Assembly: GCF_021502675.1 (NCBI RefSeq)
Contig: NZ_JAKFHA010000009.1
Span: 124,001 to 188,000, forward strand
Direction: 5' to 3'
Length of the DNA: 64,000 nucleotides
Source: Yinghuangia soli
Lineage (GTDB): Bacteria > Actinomycetota > Actinomycetes > Streptomycetales > Streptomycetaceae
The translations under genes were made by a program, and so were the position numbers. Below the pieces are notes generated by a model, which saw only the letters and a program-made list of their open reading frames with translations, did no database searches and was not told the origin of the DNA. This document shows positions 20,863 to 29,947 of the stretch, piece by piece. How positions within the stretch are numbered: the stretch's first letter is position 1; every line of letters starts with the position of its first letter.

Positions 20863-21725
20863 CCCTGGAAGAGCGACCGCAGCGCGTCGCCCAGCTCGGC
20901 CGGGTCGGTGACCGGGCCGTCGAACTCGAAGCGCACGTCGCGGATGCGCTCCTGGCCCGCGCAGCGCAGCCGCAGCCCGAAGCGGTCCAGCGCCACCGGC
21001 GCCACCCGGTCGGACTCCTCGGCCGCGCCGGTCAGCCGGCACAGCCGGGTGAGCTCGGCGCCGTGCGAGGCGGCCAGGTGCTGGAGCAGCTCGGTCTCGT
21101 GCGCGGCGAGCGGGTCGGCCGCGGCGTCGGCGTACTCGTCCGGCTCGATGTGCTCGGCGCCCCACAGGTCGTCGACCAGCACCTCGCCCGGCTCCAGCCG
21201 GACCACCGCGCCGGAGCGCGAGCCGTCGAAGGTGAGCAGTGCGGGGTCGCGGGTGGCCGCGGCCAAGAGCCCGGTGGCCCGGCTCAGGTCGGCGCCGGTG
21301 GGCGCGGAGAGCCAGCCGGCGATCCAGCAGTGCGCCCGGACCCGGTGCGGCACCGCGACCGGCGCGACGTCCACCAGGTGCAGCACGGCCGCGACGTCCT
21401 CGCGCGAGGTCAGCACCGCGGCGCCGACCTCGGGCGGCAGGAGCAGCAGCACCGAGCCGTCCGGCTCGACCACGCGCGCCGCCGGAACAACCTGCTCCTC
21501 GCCGATGTTGCCCGGAAGTTCGAGCACCGCGGAAGCGGCGTACGCGGCGAGCGTCCGGGACCGCGACGCGGCGTCCGGGTGCGTGCTGCGCCGGCCCTGC
21601 GGTGCGCAGCCGCCGTCCGCCCCGCCCTCCGCCCCGGCGCACGCCCCGGTCTCGTCGTGCGCCGCGTCGTACGCCTCCTCGTACGCCTCGTCGTACGTGT
21701 CGGCGGCGTCGGTGGTCCGGGGCAT
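20832..21725 (-). CDS. DUF2470 domain protein (HugZ/pyridoxamine-oxidase-like)
   Basis: 297 residues; ATG at 21725 behind TGGAGGA. The first 60 residues are acidic and low in complexity. Residues about 62-190 form an FMN-binding split-barrel-like region ('DGSVLLLLPPEVGAAVLTSREDVAAVLHLVDVAPV'). The C-terminal DUF2470 domain follows ('HETELLQHLAASHGAELTRLCRLTG', then 'DRFGLRLRCAGQERIRDVRFEF'). DUF2470 occurs at the end of HugZ-type haem-utilisation proteins and related flavoproteins, but haem binding cannot be shown here. An iron-box-like palindrome lies 107 bp upstream, which would fit a role in iron or haem use. The gene is divergent from rpsD. Confidence 0.88.
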   Translation of the reverse strand: MPRTTDAADTYDEAYEEAYDAAHDETGACAGAEGGADGGCAPQGRRSTHPDAASRSRTLAAYAASAVLELPGNIGEEQVVPAARVVEPDGSVLLLLPPEVGAAVLTSREDVAAVLHLVDVAPVAVPHRVRAHCWIAGWLSAPTGADLSRATGLLAAATRDPALLTFDGSRSGAVVRLEPGEVLVDDLWGAEHIEPDEYADAAADPLAAHETELLQHLAASHGAELTRLCRLTGAAEESDRVAPVALDRFGLRLRCAGQERIRDVRFEFDGPVTDPAELGDALRSLFQGPVPSDAEGK

Positions 21726-21831
21726 GCGTCCTCCAGCGGTTCGGGCGGCCGGGCAGGGCCGGGTGCGGCATACGGCGTACGGCGTGAGCGGTGCGCCGGC
21801 CGGCAGGGATGTCTTGATCGGCCATCGGCGT

Positions 21832-21850
21832 TAAGGTTAGGCTTACCTAA
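21832..21850. promoter_or_regulatory. Iron box (DmdR/IdeR-type operator)
   Basis: TAAGGTTAGGCTTACCTAA matches the actinobacterial iron-box consensus TTAGGTTAGSCTAACCTAA at 17 of 19 positions. It sits between two divergent genes, 43 bp upstream of rpsD and 107 bp upstream of the DUF2470 gene, and could repress either when iron is plentiful. Confidence 0.8.
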
Positions 21851-21892
21851 GAAGGCCGCGGCTGGCAAGTACCCACCGATTCGGAGGACCCG

Positions 21893-22501
21893 TTGAACCA
21901 GGCCCGCCCCAAGGTCAAGCGCAGCCGTGCGCTCGGCATCGCCCTGACGCCCAAGGCGCAGAAGTACCTGGAGAACCGCCCGTACGGGCCCGGCGAGCAC
22001 GGCCGCGGCCGCAAGCAGTCGTCGGACTACAAGGTGCGGCTGCTCGAGAAGCAGAAGCTGCGGGCGCAGTACGACATCAACGAGACCCAGATGCGCGCCG
22101 CCTTCGACAACGCCCACAAGCACCAGGGCAAGACCGGCGAGGAGATGGTGGTCGCCCTCGAGCGCCGCCTCGACGCCTTCGTGCTGCGCGCCGGCTTCGC
22201 GCGGACCATCTACCAGGCCCGCCAGATGGTCAGCCACGGCCACTTCGAGGTCAACGGCGGCAAGGTCGACCGGCCCAGCTACCGGCTCCGCCCCGAGGAC
22301 GTCGTCGGCGTCCGCGAGCGCAGCCGCGACAAGGCGCTGTTCCAGGTCGTGCGCGCGGGCGGCTTCGCGGCCGAGAACACCCCCAAGTACATCGAGGTCA
22401 ACCTGCCCGCCCTCGTGGCCCGCCTGGACCGCCTGCCGCAGCGCCGCGAGATCCCGGTCATCTGCGACGAGCAGCTGGTCGTCGAGTACTACTCGCGCTG
22501 A
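21893..22501 (+). CDS. rpsD: 30S ribosomal protein S4
   Basis: Primary 16S rRNA-binding protein of the small subunit body; 202 residues. It starts at TTG (21893) behind CGGAGGACCC. The S4 RNA-binding domain is intact: 'RLDAFVLRAGFARTIYQARQMVSHGHFEVNGGKVDRPSYRLRPEDVV'. The N-terminus (LNQARPKVKRSRALGIALT) lacks the four zinc-binding cysteines of classical S4, as is normal for Streptomyces S4. An iron-box-like palindrome sits 43 bp upstream, unusual for a ribosomal gene. It has its own terminator and stands apart from other ribosomal operons. Confidence 0.97.
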   Translation: MNQARPKVKRSRALGIALTPKAQKYLENRPYGPGEHGRGRKQSSDYKVRLLEKQKLRAQYDINETQMRAAFDNAHKHQGKTGEEMVVALERRLDAFVLRAGFARTIYQARQMVSHGHFEVNGGKVDRPSYRLRPEDVVGVRERSRDKALFQVVRAGGFAAENTPKYIEVNLPALVARLDRLPQRREIPVICDEQLVVEYYSR

Positions 22502-22620
22502 CGCGCCGCGCCCGGTCCGCGCGCCGGGCCTTGCGCCGGGCGCCGGAAACCGCGCACCGCTTCCGCACGGCACGCGCCCTGCCGTGCGCCCTGCGCGCGG
22601 CACCCCGGGTACCGCCAAGA

Positions 22621-22651
22621 TGGGCCCTGCTCCGCTCCGGAGCAGGGCCCA
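22621..22651 (+). terminator. Hairpin terminator after rpsD
   Basis: A perfect 14-bp stem (22621-22634 and 22638-22651) closed by CTC lies 120 bp after the rpsD stop. The rest of the 394-bp stretch 22502-22895 contains no gene; -10-like hexamers such as TAGGGT (near 22782) may belong to the promoter of the next operon. Confidence 0.8.
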
Positions 22652-22895
22652 CGCGTGTTCCCGGTGCGGCGCGGCGGCCCCCGGCGCGTTCGACGACAGG
22701 CGTACGGCAAGGTCACGCCCGGTCCGTGCACAGCACCCACCCCGGCCGGTAGTGTCAGGCGACCGTCCCGCTACGGCGCGGTAGGGTCGGGGCTTCCGGG
22801 GTCGCCCGTGCGGCTGTGTCCCAGGTGACGCCCCCTCAGCTTGTCGTCCGCCGTTGTCTTTCGGCCAGTGAAGGCCATTGAAGGAGCGCATCAAG

Positions 22896-23324
22896 GTGTC
22901 GGGTGGCGAAGTCGCGCTGATGATCATCGCGACGTTCTGGGCGATTCTCGTCGCCTTCCTTGCGCTGGTGCTGGTGAAACTGGTCAAGGTGCTCAGAGAG
23001 GCCACCCGGCTGGTCTCCGACATCGCGGACCGCACACCGGACCTGCTGGACGAGATGACCGACGCCGTCCGCGCGACCAACGCGCAGCTGGCCCGCGTCG
23101 ACCAGATCGCCGGCAACGTGCAGACCATGTCGGGCAACGCCACCGCGCTGTCCTCGACGGTCGCCGCCACGCTCGGCGGCCCGCTGGTCAAGACCGCCGC
23201 CTTCTCCTACGGCGTGCGCCGCGCGCTCTCCGCGCAGCAGCGCGCCGAACTGGCCAAGCGCGTCCGCTCCACCGCCAAGGCCGAGCGCATCGCGCGCCAG
23301 CGCGCCGCCCGCGGAAGGAGCTGA
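22896..23324 (+). CDS. DUF948 membrane protein
   Basis: 142 residues. The GTG at 22896 is 9 bp behind AAGGAG and gives the family's usual start (VSGGEVALMIIATFWAILVAFLALVLVKL); an in-frame TTG upstream is less likely. One membrane helix (residues about 5-28) is followed by a coiled-coil-like helical region with 'ATNAQLARVDQIAGNVQTMSGNATALSSTVAATLGGPLVKTAAFSYGVRRAL', the DUF948 signature. The function is unknown; the gene is regularly found upstream of alaS in streptomycetes. It is separated from the next gene by one base. Confidence 0.9.
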   Translation: MSGGEVALMIIATFWAILVAFLALVLVKLVKVLREATRLVSDIADRTPDLLDEMTDAVRATNAQLARVDQIAGNVQTMSGNATALSSTVAATLGGPLVKTAAFSYGVRRALSAQQRAELAKRVRSTAKAERIARQRAARGRS

Positions 23325-23325
23325 C

Positions 23326-23958
23326 ATGGCACGGCTGTTCTGGATGGCGGTCGGCGCCGGCGCCGGCATGTGGGCCGCCCGCAAGGTCAAGGACAAGGCG
23401 CAGAAGTACACCCCCGAAGGCGTTGCCGACAACGTCACCGGCCTCGGCGACGCGATCCGCTACTTCGCCGACGAGGTCCGGGCCGGCATGGCCGAGCGCG
23501 AGGCCGAGCTCTACCGCGCGATCGGCGCGGACGTCACCGCGGCCGCCGCGCCGCCGGTGCTGCCCGGGAGCCGCGAATATCGCGCGCTTCCCCCGGCCCG
23601 GTCGCCTTACGGTGGACGGGACCCGTACGGCCGGGAGATCCACGAGCCGTACGTGATCGACGCGTACGAACTGGAACAGTACGACCGCCAGGGCCGTCAC
23701 GACGGTTCCGAGCAGGACGACCGCCTCGAGCGAGCCGACCGCAGGACCCCGGACGCACCCGGGATCCCCGCCCGCCGCAGCCCCCGCGGCCGGGCGGCCC
23801 GCGCGGACCGGGACGACCGCACCGAACGGCGCGGCAAGCGCGACAGGCACGACAACCAGCAGGGCTTCCGCCTCGGCATCCCCGGTGCGGCGCCCGCCCC
23901 CGAGCTGCACGACCGCCGTGACGGCGGCGACAGGTACGACCGGAAGGACCGACGCTGA
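23326..23958 (+). CDS. DUF6167 family protein
   Basis: 210 residues, ATG behind GGAAGGAGCTGAC. The N-terminal 65 residues match the short family found beside alaS in Streptomyces: '[33 protein letters not shown]', with a weak hydrophobic start, then '[21 protein letters not shown]'. The remaining 140 residues are a disordered, highly charged tail rich in Asp and Arg with short repeats ([15 protein letters not shown]). No catalytic motif is seen. Its stop overlaps the alaS start (TGATG), so it is translated together with alaS. Confidence 0.85.
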   Translation: MARLFWMAVGAGAGMWAARKVKDKAQKYTPEGVADNVTGLGDAIRYFADEVRAGMAEREAELYRAIGADVTAAAAPPVLPGSREYRALPPARSPYGGRDPYGREIHEPYVIDAYELEQYDRQGRHDGSEQDDRLERADRRTPDAPGIPARRSPRGRAARADRDDRTERRGKRDRHDNQQGFRLGIPGAAPAPELHDRRDGGDRYDRKDRR

Positions 23959-26627
23959 TGGATTCCGCAGAGATCCGTAGCCGCTGGCTGCGCTTCTTCG
24001 AGGAACGCGGACACACTGTCGTGCCGTCCGCGTCCCTGGTCGCCGACGACCCCACGCTGCTGCTCGTCAACGCCGGCATGGTGCCGTTCAAGCCGTACTT
24101 CCTCGGCGAGGTGAAGCCGCCGTACCCGCGCGCGACCAGCGTGCAGAAGTGCGTCCGCACCCTCGACATCGACGAGGTCGGCAAGACCACCCGGCACGGG
24201 TCGTTCTTCCAGATGTGCGGCAACTTCTCGTTCGGCGACTACTTCAAGGAACGGGCGATCACGCTCGCCTGGGAGCTGCTGACCACCCCCGTCGCGGACG
24301 GCGGCTACGGCCTCGAGCCCGAGAAGCTGTGGATCACCGTCTACCTCGACGACGACGAGGCCGAGTCGATCTGGCGCGACAAGATCGGCGTCCCGGCGGA
24401 GCGCATCCAGCGCCTCGGCAAGAAGGACAACTTCTGGTCGATGGGCGTGCCCGGCCCGTGCGGCCCGTGCTCGGAGATCAACTACGACCGCGGCCCCGAA
24501 TACGGCGAAGAGGGCGGCCCGGCCGTCAACGGCGAGCGCTACCTGGAGATCTGGAACCTGGTCTTCATGCAGTTCGTCCGCGGCGAGGGCATCGGCAAGG
24601 ACGACTTCGAGATCCTCGGCGACCTGCCCGCGAAGAGCGTCGACACCGGCCTCGGCCTGGAGCGCCTCGCGACCATCCTGCAGGGCGTCGACAACCTGTA
24701 CGAGATCGACACGTCGCGGATGATCCTGGACCGCGCCGCCGAACTCACCGGCCACACCTACGGCGGCGACCACAAGTCGGACGTCTCGCTGCGCGTCATC
24801 GCCGACCACGTGCGCACCGCCGTCATGCTCATCGGCGACGGTGTCGTGCCCGGCAACGAGGGCCGCGGCTACGTGCTGCGCCGCATGATGCGCCGCGCAA
24901 TCCGCAACATGCGCCTGCTCGGCGCGCAGGGCCCCACGCTCAGCGAGCTGGTCGCCACCACGATCGACGCGATGGGCCCGCAGTACCCCGAGCTCGTCAC
25001 CGACGCCAAGCGCATCGACTCGATCGCGGTCGCCGAAGAGGCCCGCTTCCTCGACAAGATCGTCACCGGCACCTCGATCCTCGACAACGAGATCGGCAAG
25101 GCCAAGGCGGCCGGCGCCGCGCTGCTGCCCGGTGCCGCGGCGTTCGCGCTGCACGACACGCACGGCTTCCCGATCGACCTGACCCTCGAAATGGCCGCCG
25201 AGCAGGGCCTCGAGGTCGACGAGGACGGCTTCCGCCGCCTCATGGCCGAGCAGAAGCAGCGCGCCAAGGAAGACGCCCGGGCGAAGAAGCACGGCCACGC
25301 CGACGTTTCCGCGTACCGCGAGGTCGCCGACACCGCGGGTGCGACCGTCTTCACCGGCTACACGCTGAACGAGGGCGAGGCGACCGTCGTCGGCCTCCTC
25401 GTCGACGGCGTCCCGGCACCCGCCGCGCACGAAGGCGACGACGTCGAGATCGTCCTCGACCGCACCCCGTTCTACGCCGAGGGCGGCGGCCAGCTCGCCG
25501 ACACCGGGCGCATCCGGGTCGACGGCGGCGCGGTCGTGGAGATCCGCGACGTGCAGCAGCCGGTCCCCGGCGTCAGCGTGCACAAGGGCACCGTGCAGGT
25601 CGGCGAGGTCACCGTCGGGGCGTCCGCACTGGCCGTCATCGACACCGAGCGCCGCCGCGCGATCGCCCGCGCGCACAGCGCCACCCACCTCACCCACCAG
25701 GCGCTGCGCGATGCGCTCGGCCCGACCGCGGCGCAGGCCGGCTCGGAGAACGCGCCGGGCCGCTTCCGCTTCGACTTCGGCGCGCCGTCCGCGGTGCCCG
25801 GCGGCGTCCTCACCGACGTCGAGCAGAAGATCAACGAGGTGCTGGCCCGCGACCTCGACGTGGTCGCCGAGGTCATGAGCATGGACCAGGCGCGCAAGCA
25901 GGGCGCTACCGCGATGTTCGGCGAGAAGTACGGCGACGAGGTGCGCGTCATCACGATCGGCGACTACTCCAAGGAGCTGTGCGGCGGCACCCACGTGCAC
26001 AACACCGCGCAGCTCGGCCTGGTCAAGCTGCTCGGCGAGTCCTCGATCGGGGCCGGCGTGCGCCGCGTCGAGGCGCTGGTCGGCGTCGACGCGTACCGCT
26101 TCCTGGCGCGCGAGCACACCATCGTCAACCAGCTGACCGACGTGGTGAAGGGCCGCCCGGAGGAACTCCCGGAGCGCGTCTCCTCGATCGTCGCCAAGCT
26201 GCGCGAGGCGGAGAAGGAGATCGACCGGATGCGCGCGGCCCAGGTGCTGCAGGCGTCCGGCGCGCTGGCCGAGCAGGCCTCCGACGTGAACGGCGTGGCG
26301 CTGGTCGCGCACCGGGTCGCGGACGGCACCTCGACCGACGACCTGCGCAAGCTCGCCCTCGACGTGCGCCAGCGGCTCAACGCGCGCGCGGCCGCGGTGG
26401 CGGTCGTGTCCGTGGTCAACAACAAGCCGATGGTCGTGGTGGCCACCAACGAGGCGGCGCGCGAGCGCGGCATCAAGGCGGGCGAGCTGGTCCGCACCGC
26501 GGCCCAGACCCTCGGCGGCGGTGGCGGCGGCAAGGACGACGTGGCCCAGGGAGGTGGCGCGAACCCCGGTGCGGTCGAGGACGCGCTCGCCGCGGTCACG
26601 CGCACGGTCGCCGAGCGGACGGCCTGA
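23958..26627 (+). CDS. alaS: Alanyl-tRNA synthetase
   Basis: Charges tRNA-Ala and edits mischarged Ser/Gly; 889 residues, full length. Catalytic core: '[29 protein letters not shown]' and '[25 protein letters not shown]'. The editing domain has its zinc site ([11 protein letters not shown] and [15 protein letters not shown]), and the C-terminal domain carries the glycine-rich '[10 protein letters not shown]'. The ATG overlaps the previous stop codon. In this genome it heads alaS-ruvX-mltG-aroE. Confidence 0.98.
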   Translation: MDSAEIRSRWLRFFEERGHTVVPSASLVADDPTLLLVNAGMVPFKPYFLGEVKPPYPRATSVQKCVRTLDIDEVGKTTRHGSFFQMCGNFSFGDYFKERAITLAWELLTTPVADGGYGLEPEKLWITVYLDDDEAESIWRDKIGVPAERIQRLGKKDNFWSMGVPGPCGPCSEINYDRGPEYGEEGGPAVNGERYLEIWNLVFMQFVRGEGIGKDDFEILGDLPAKSVDTGLGLERLATILQGVDNLYEIDTSRMILDRAAELTGHTYGGDHKSDVSLRVIADHVRTAVMLIGDGVVPGNEGRGYVLRRMMRRAIRNMRLLGAQGPTLSELVATTIDAMGPQYPELVTDAKRIDSIAVAEEARFLDKIVTGTSILDNEIGKAKAAGAALLPGAAAFALHDTHGFPIDLTLEMAAEQGLEVDEDGFRRLMAEQKQRAKEDARAKKHGHADVSAYREVADTAGATVFTGYTLNEGEATVVGLLVDGVPAPAAHEGDDVEIVLDRTPFYAEGGGQLADTGRIRVDGGAVVEIRDVQQPVPGVSVHKGTVQVGEVTVGASALAVIDTERRRAIARAHSATHLTHQALRDALGPTAAQAGSENAPGRFRFDFGAPSAVPGGVLTDVEQKINEVLARDLDVVAEVMSMDQARKQGATAMFGEKYGDEVRVITIGDYSKELCGGTHVHNTAQLGLVKLLGESSIGAGVRRVEALVGVDAYRFLAREHTIVNQLTDVVKGRPEELPERVSSIVAKLREAEKEIDRMRAAQVLQASGALAEQASDVNGVALVAHRVADGTSTDDLRKLALDVRQRLNARAAAVAVVSVVNNKPMVVVATNEAARERGIKAGELVRTAAQTLGGGGGGKDDVAQGGGANPGAVEDALAAVTRTVAERTA

Positions 26628-26715
26628 GGTTGGGAACTCCGGTGCGGGGGTGTCGGATAGCGCGTGGCAGCGCGGTACGGCACTCCCGCTCACCGCTTCC
26701 CGTGGGGAGGCGGCG

Positions 26716-27402
26716 GTGAGACGTGGAGTACGTATCGCGGTGGACGTCGGCGACGTGCGCGTCGGCGTCGCGGCCAGCGACCCGCACGGCCTGGTGGCCT
26801 CCCCGGTGGAGACCGTCCCGGCCGGCCGCGGCGACGTGCGCCGCATCGCGGACCTGGTGGCCGAGCGCGAGGCCCTCGAAGTGATCGTCGGGCTGCCGCG
26901 GTCGCTCTCCGGCAAGGAGGGCGCCGCGGCCGCCAAGGCGCGCGCATTCGCGGGCCGGCTCGCCGCCGCGGTCGCGCCGGTCGAGGTGCGGCTCGTCGAC
27001 GAGCGGCTGACCACGGTCACCGCGACGCAGAACCTGCGCGCCTCGGGCGTCCGCGGCAAGAAGGCCCGCACGGTCGTCGACCAGGCGGCCGCGGTGGTCA
27101 TCCTGCAGAACGCGCTGGAGACCGAGCGGGCCTCGGGGCGCCCGCCCGGCCTGGCCGTCGCGGCGCCGGTGCAGCCTGCCCCGGGAACCGAAACCGGCCC
27201 GGCGGCGACTGGTACGGCGGAGCACACGACTACGCCGGATGGTGCCGGTCCGGATGGCACCGCCGACCCAGGGGGTACTACTGGCCGCACCGGCCGGACT
27301 GGTACGACTACTGCTACTGGTACGACTGGCACGTCCCCCGAAGCACCGACCCTTCCCGCGGCCCACGCCCCGACCCAGGCGGAGACCACCCCAGATGAGT
27401 GA
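26716..27402 (+). CDS. ruvX: Putative Holliday junction resolvase RuvX/YqgF with long Thr/Gly-rich tail
   Basis: RNase H-fold nuclease implicated in pre-16S rRNA processing or junction resolution. The GTG at 26716 (VRRGVRIAVDVGDVRVGVAASDP) lies behind GGGGAGG. Acidic catalytic positions are present: the first Asp in AVDVG, Glu/Asp in 'LVDERLTT' and Asp in 'VVDQAAAVVILQ'. The family domain ends near residue 150. The next 75 residues are a low-complexity tail of Thr, Gly, Pro and Ala built on GGTACGACT-like DNA repeats (27270-27330). The tail is unusual for the family and probably disordered. The stop overlaps mltG by 8 bp. Confidence 0.93.
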   Translation: MRRGVRIAVDVGDVRVGVAASDPHGLVASPVETVPAGRGDVRRIADLVAEREALEVIVGLPRSLSGKEGAAAAKARAFAGRLAAAVAPVEVRLVDERLTTVTATQNLRASGVRGKKARTVVDQAAAVVILQNALETERASGRPPGLAVAAPVQPAPGTETGPAATGTAEHTTTPDGAGPDGTADPGGTTGRTGRTGTTTATGTTGTSPEAPTLPAAHAPTQAETTPDE

Positions 27403-28543
27403 CCTCGGACTGTCGATGGACACGGAGCCGCGCAGCCGGCGCCGGGGCAAGAACGGCGGCTCGCGCGGCCGCCGCAAGGAGAAGCGCGGCCGCAGCGGCT
27501 GCGCCGTCTTCGTCGCCTTCGCCATCGTGATCGGCCTGATCCTGACCGGCGGGTGGTTCGCCTACGGCTTCGTGAAGGACCGTTTCGGCCCGCCGCCGGA
27601 CTACTCCGGCGCGGGCTCCGAGCAGACCGTCGTGGTGGTCGTGAAGCCGGGCTGGGTGGCCTCGCAGATCGGCAACGAGCTCAAGCGCGCCCAGGTCGTC
27701 AAGAGCGTCGACGCGTTCACCAAGGTCTACACCGCGGACAAGCAGCAGCGCGGCATCGAGGCCGCGGCGTACGTGATGAAGACCAAGCAGTCCGCCAAGA
27801 CCGCGTTCGAGTTCATGGCGGACCGCAAGAACCAGGCCAAGGCGACCATCCCCGAAGGCACCCGGGCGACCAAGGTCTACGAAGTCCTCGCCAAGCAGAT
27901 GCAGATCGCGCCCGCCGAGTTCGAGGCGGCCGCCAAGGATCCGTCGCTCGGCCTGCCGCCCTGGGCGAACGGCAACATCGAAGGCTTCCTGTTCCCGACG
28001 CAGTACCCGGTCGCCCCCGGCATGAAGCCGGTCGACGTGCTGCGCGACATGGTCACCACGGCCAAGAACAAGTTCGCCGCGTGGGACCTCGAGGGCAAGG
28101 CCGCCAAGGTCGGCAAGTCGCCGTACGAGATCCTGGTGATCTCCAGCATGATCCAGGCCGAGGCCAAGCAGGACCAGGACTTCGGCAAGATCTCGCGGGT
28201 CATCTACAACCGGCTCGCGGCCAAGCCGGCCATGAAGCTCGGCTTCGACTCGACGGTCAACTACGGCCTGAACCGCAACAACATCGTGGTCACCGACAAG
28301 GAGACGACGTCGGACCACGCGTGGAACACGTACACCCGGAACGGCCTGCCGGCCACCCCCATCAACAACCCGGGCAAGCAGGCCATAGACGCAGCGCTCG
28401 CCCCGGCGGACGGCGACATGCTCTACTTCGTGACCGTCAACCTGGAGACGGGCGAGACGTTGTACGCCAAGACGCTCTCCGAGCACGAGAAGAACAAGAA
28501 GTTGTTCCAGGAGTACCTGAAGTCCAAGCAGAACGGCGGCTGA
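27395..28543 (+). CDS. mltG: Endolytic peptidoglycan transglycosylase MltG
   Basis: Cuts nascent glycan strands at the membrane and so ends their growth; 382 residues. A basic cytoplasmic tail (SRRRGKNGGSRGRRKEKRGRSG) precedes one membrane helix (about 40-62). A LysM-like part then leads into the YceG catalytic domain from about residue 120. 'LVISSMIQAEAKQDQDFGKISRVIYNRL' carries the catalytic Glu, followed by 'LGFDSTVNYGL' and 'NTYTRNGLPATPINNPG', all conserved. The ATG at 27395 is inside the end of ruvX, so the two are coupled. Confidence 0.96.
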   Translation: MSDLGLSMDTEPRSRRRGKNGGSRGRRKEKRGRSGCAVFVAFAIVIGLILTGGWFAYGFVKDRFGPPPDYSGAGSEQTVVVVVKPGWVASQIGNELKRAQVVKSVDAFTKVYTADKQQRGIEAAAYVMKTKQSAKTAFEFMADRKNQAKATIPEGTRATKVYEVLAKQMQIAPAEFEAAAKDPSLGLPPWANGNIEGFLFPTQYPVAPGMKPVDVLRDMVTTAKNKFAAWDLEGKAAKVGKSPYEILVISSMIQAEAKQDQDFGKISRVIYNRLAAKPAMKLGFDSTVNYGLNRNNIVVTDKETTSDHAWNTYTRNGLPATPINNPGKQAIDAALAPADGDMLYFVTVNLETGETLYAKTLSEHEKNKKLFQEYLKSKQNGG

Positions 28544-28548
28544 CGCAC

Positions 28549-29376
28549 GTGAAAGACCCGCGCCGTGCCGCGGTGCTCGGCTCTCCGATCGCCCACTCGC
28601 TGTCCCCGGTCCTGCACCGGGCGGCGTACGAGGTGCTCGGGCTGGAGACCTGGACCTACGACGCGTTCGACGTCGACGAAGCCGGCCTGCCGGACTTCGT
28701 CGGGGGCCTGGACGCGTCGTGGGCCGGCCTCTCGCTGACCATGCCGCTCAAGCGCGCGATCCTGCCGCTGCTCGACGAGGTCTCGCCGACCGCGGCCGAG
28801 GTGGACGCCGTCAACACCGTCGTATTCGGTGCGGACGGCCGCCGGACCGGCGACAACACCGACGTGCCCGGCCTGGTCGCGGCACTGCGCGAGCGCGGCG
28901 TGGAACGCGTCGACTCCGCAGCGGTGTTCGGCGCGGGAGCGACCGCGATGTCCACGATGGCCGCGCTGCGGTCGGTGTGCGACGGGCCGGTACGCGCGTA
29001 CGTGCGCGGGGTGCTGCGCGCGCAGGAGATGTTCGAAGCCGGCGAGCGCCTCGGCATCGAGATCCAGGTGCGGCCGTGGGAGGACGCGCACAAGGGCCTG
29101 GACTACCCGCTGGTCGTCTCCACGACCCCGAAGGGCGCCACCGACCACCTCGTCGACGGCGTCCCGGCCACGCCGGGCGTGCTCTTCGACGTGGTGTACG
29201 ACCCGTGGCCGACCGCCCTGGCCGCGGCGTGGTCGCAGGCCGGCGGCACGGTCGTCGGGGGACTGGACCTCCTGGTCCACCAGGCCGTCCTGCAGGTCGA
29301 GGCGATGACCGGCCGCCCGGGACCGCTCAAGGAGATGCGCGCCGCGGGCGAGGCCGCGCTGGCCGCACGCAACTGA
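28549..29376 (+). CDS. aroE: Shikimate dehydrogenase
   Basis: NADPH-dependent reduction of 3-dehydroshikimate to shikimate, step 4 of aromatic amino acid synthesis; 275 residues, normal length. Start GTG at 28549, five bases after the mltG stop. Substrate-site motifs: 'VLGSPIAHSLSPVLHRAAYEVLG' and 'GLSLTMPLKRAILPLLDEVSPTA' with the catalytic Lys, then 'AVNTVV' and 'GDNTDVPG'. The NADP site reads GAGATAMSTMAAL rather than the more common GxGGxxxA, a mild change. The C-terminal 'GLDLLVHQAVLQVEAMTG' is conserved. It is not next to the other aro genes but only 1.6 kb upstream of them. Confidence 0.95.
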   Translation: MKDPRRAAVLGSPIAHSLSPVLHRAAYEVLGLETWTYDAFDVDEAGLPDFVGGLDASWAGLSLTMPLKRAILPLLDEVSPTAAEVDAVNTVVFGADGRRTGDNTDVPGLVAALRERGVERVDSAAVFGAGATAMSTMAALRSVCDGPVRAYVRGVLRAQEMFEAGERLGIEIQVRPWEDAHKGLDYPLVVSTTPKGATDHLVDGVPATPGVLFDVVYDPWPTALAAAWSQAGGTVVGGLDLLVHQAVLQVEAMTGRPGPLKEMRAAGEAALAARN

Positions 29377-29392
29377 ACCCTGGCATCACTCG

Positions 29393-29424
29393 GAACCGCC
29401 TGCCGCGCCCGCGGCAGGCGGTTC
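29393..29424 (+). terminator. Hairpin terminator after aroE
   Basis: Arms 29393-29407 and 29410-29424 (GAACCGCCTGCCGCG / its complement) form a near-continuous 13-15 bp stem starting 16 bp after the aroE stop. It ends the alaS-ruvX-mltG-aroE operon. Confidence 0.85.
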
Positions 29425-29547
29425 TGCGTCCGGTACCCCCGGTTCCCACAGGCGGACGGAAACCCCGGTGCCCGCAGCCCGGCCCGCCCCATAAGCTGTC
29501 GCAGCTTCTCGTCCGTCGTCTTGATCGTTTTCTCTGGGGAGTTGGCC

Positions 29548-29892
29548 GTGTCCGAGGCCGGCGCAGGCAGTTTCATCTTCGACATCGTCGTCAACATCTT
29601 CATCTTCCTGCTGCCCGACAGCATCGCGACCGAGGCGTCGGTGGCCTTCCTCGTGCTGGTCGGGTCGTTCGTCGTCTACGTGCGCATCCGCAACGCGATA
29701 CGCCGCCGCCGGCTCCGGCAGGCCCTGGCCACCGGCGACTACGCCCAGGTGCGCACCGGCAGCAACCCCTTCGCAGGCAACGCCGGCCCCGGCCAGGTCC
29801 CGGGTCCCGGACCGGCTCCGACGCACGGCGCGAACCCCTTTGCGGGCGCCGGTCCGTCCCCGCTCCAGGAGAACCGTTCGTCCGCGGACTGA
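29548..29892 (+). CDS. Small membrane protein, function unknown
   Basis: 114 residues. The GTG at 29548 is preceded by GGGGAG at ideal spacing; an in-frame TTG 27 bp upstream lacks a site. Two hydrophobic stretches (IFDIVVNIFIFLLP and 'ASVAFLVLVGSFVVYVRI') are followed by a basic turn (RRRRLRQAL). The tail is Gly/Pro/Asn-rich with two copies of 'NPFAG' (SNPFAGN and ANPFAGA). I do not recognise the family. It lies between terminated aroE and the prepilin peptidase gene; a link to pilus assembly is only suggested by position. Confidence 0.7.
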   Translation: MSEAGAGSFIFDIVVNIFIFLLPDSIATEASVAFLVLVGSFVVYVRIRNAIRRRRLRQALATGDYAQVRTGSNPFAGNAGPGQVPGPGPAPTHGANPFAGAGPSPLQENRSSAD

Positions 29893-29947
29893 CCACCTGT
29901 GGATGACGGAACGTGTCCACCCCGTGATCCACCGTAAAGTCTGACCC

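Noticed and set aside
26664-27398. Trp/Tyr-rich protein in another frame over ruvX
   Set aside because: The striking composition comes from GGTACGACT-like repeats; only the ruvX frame has conserved family motifs.
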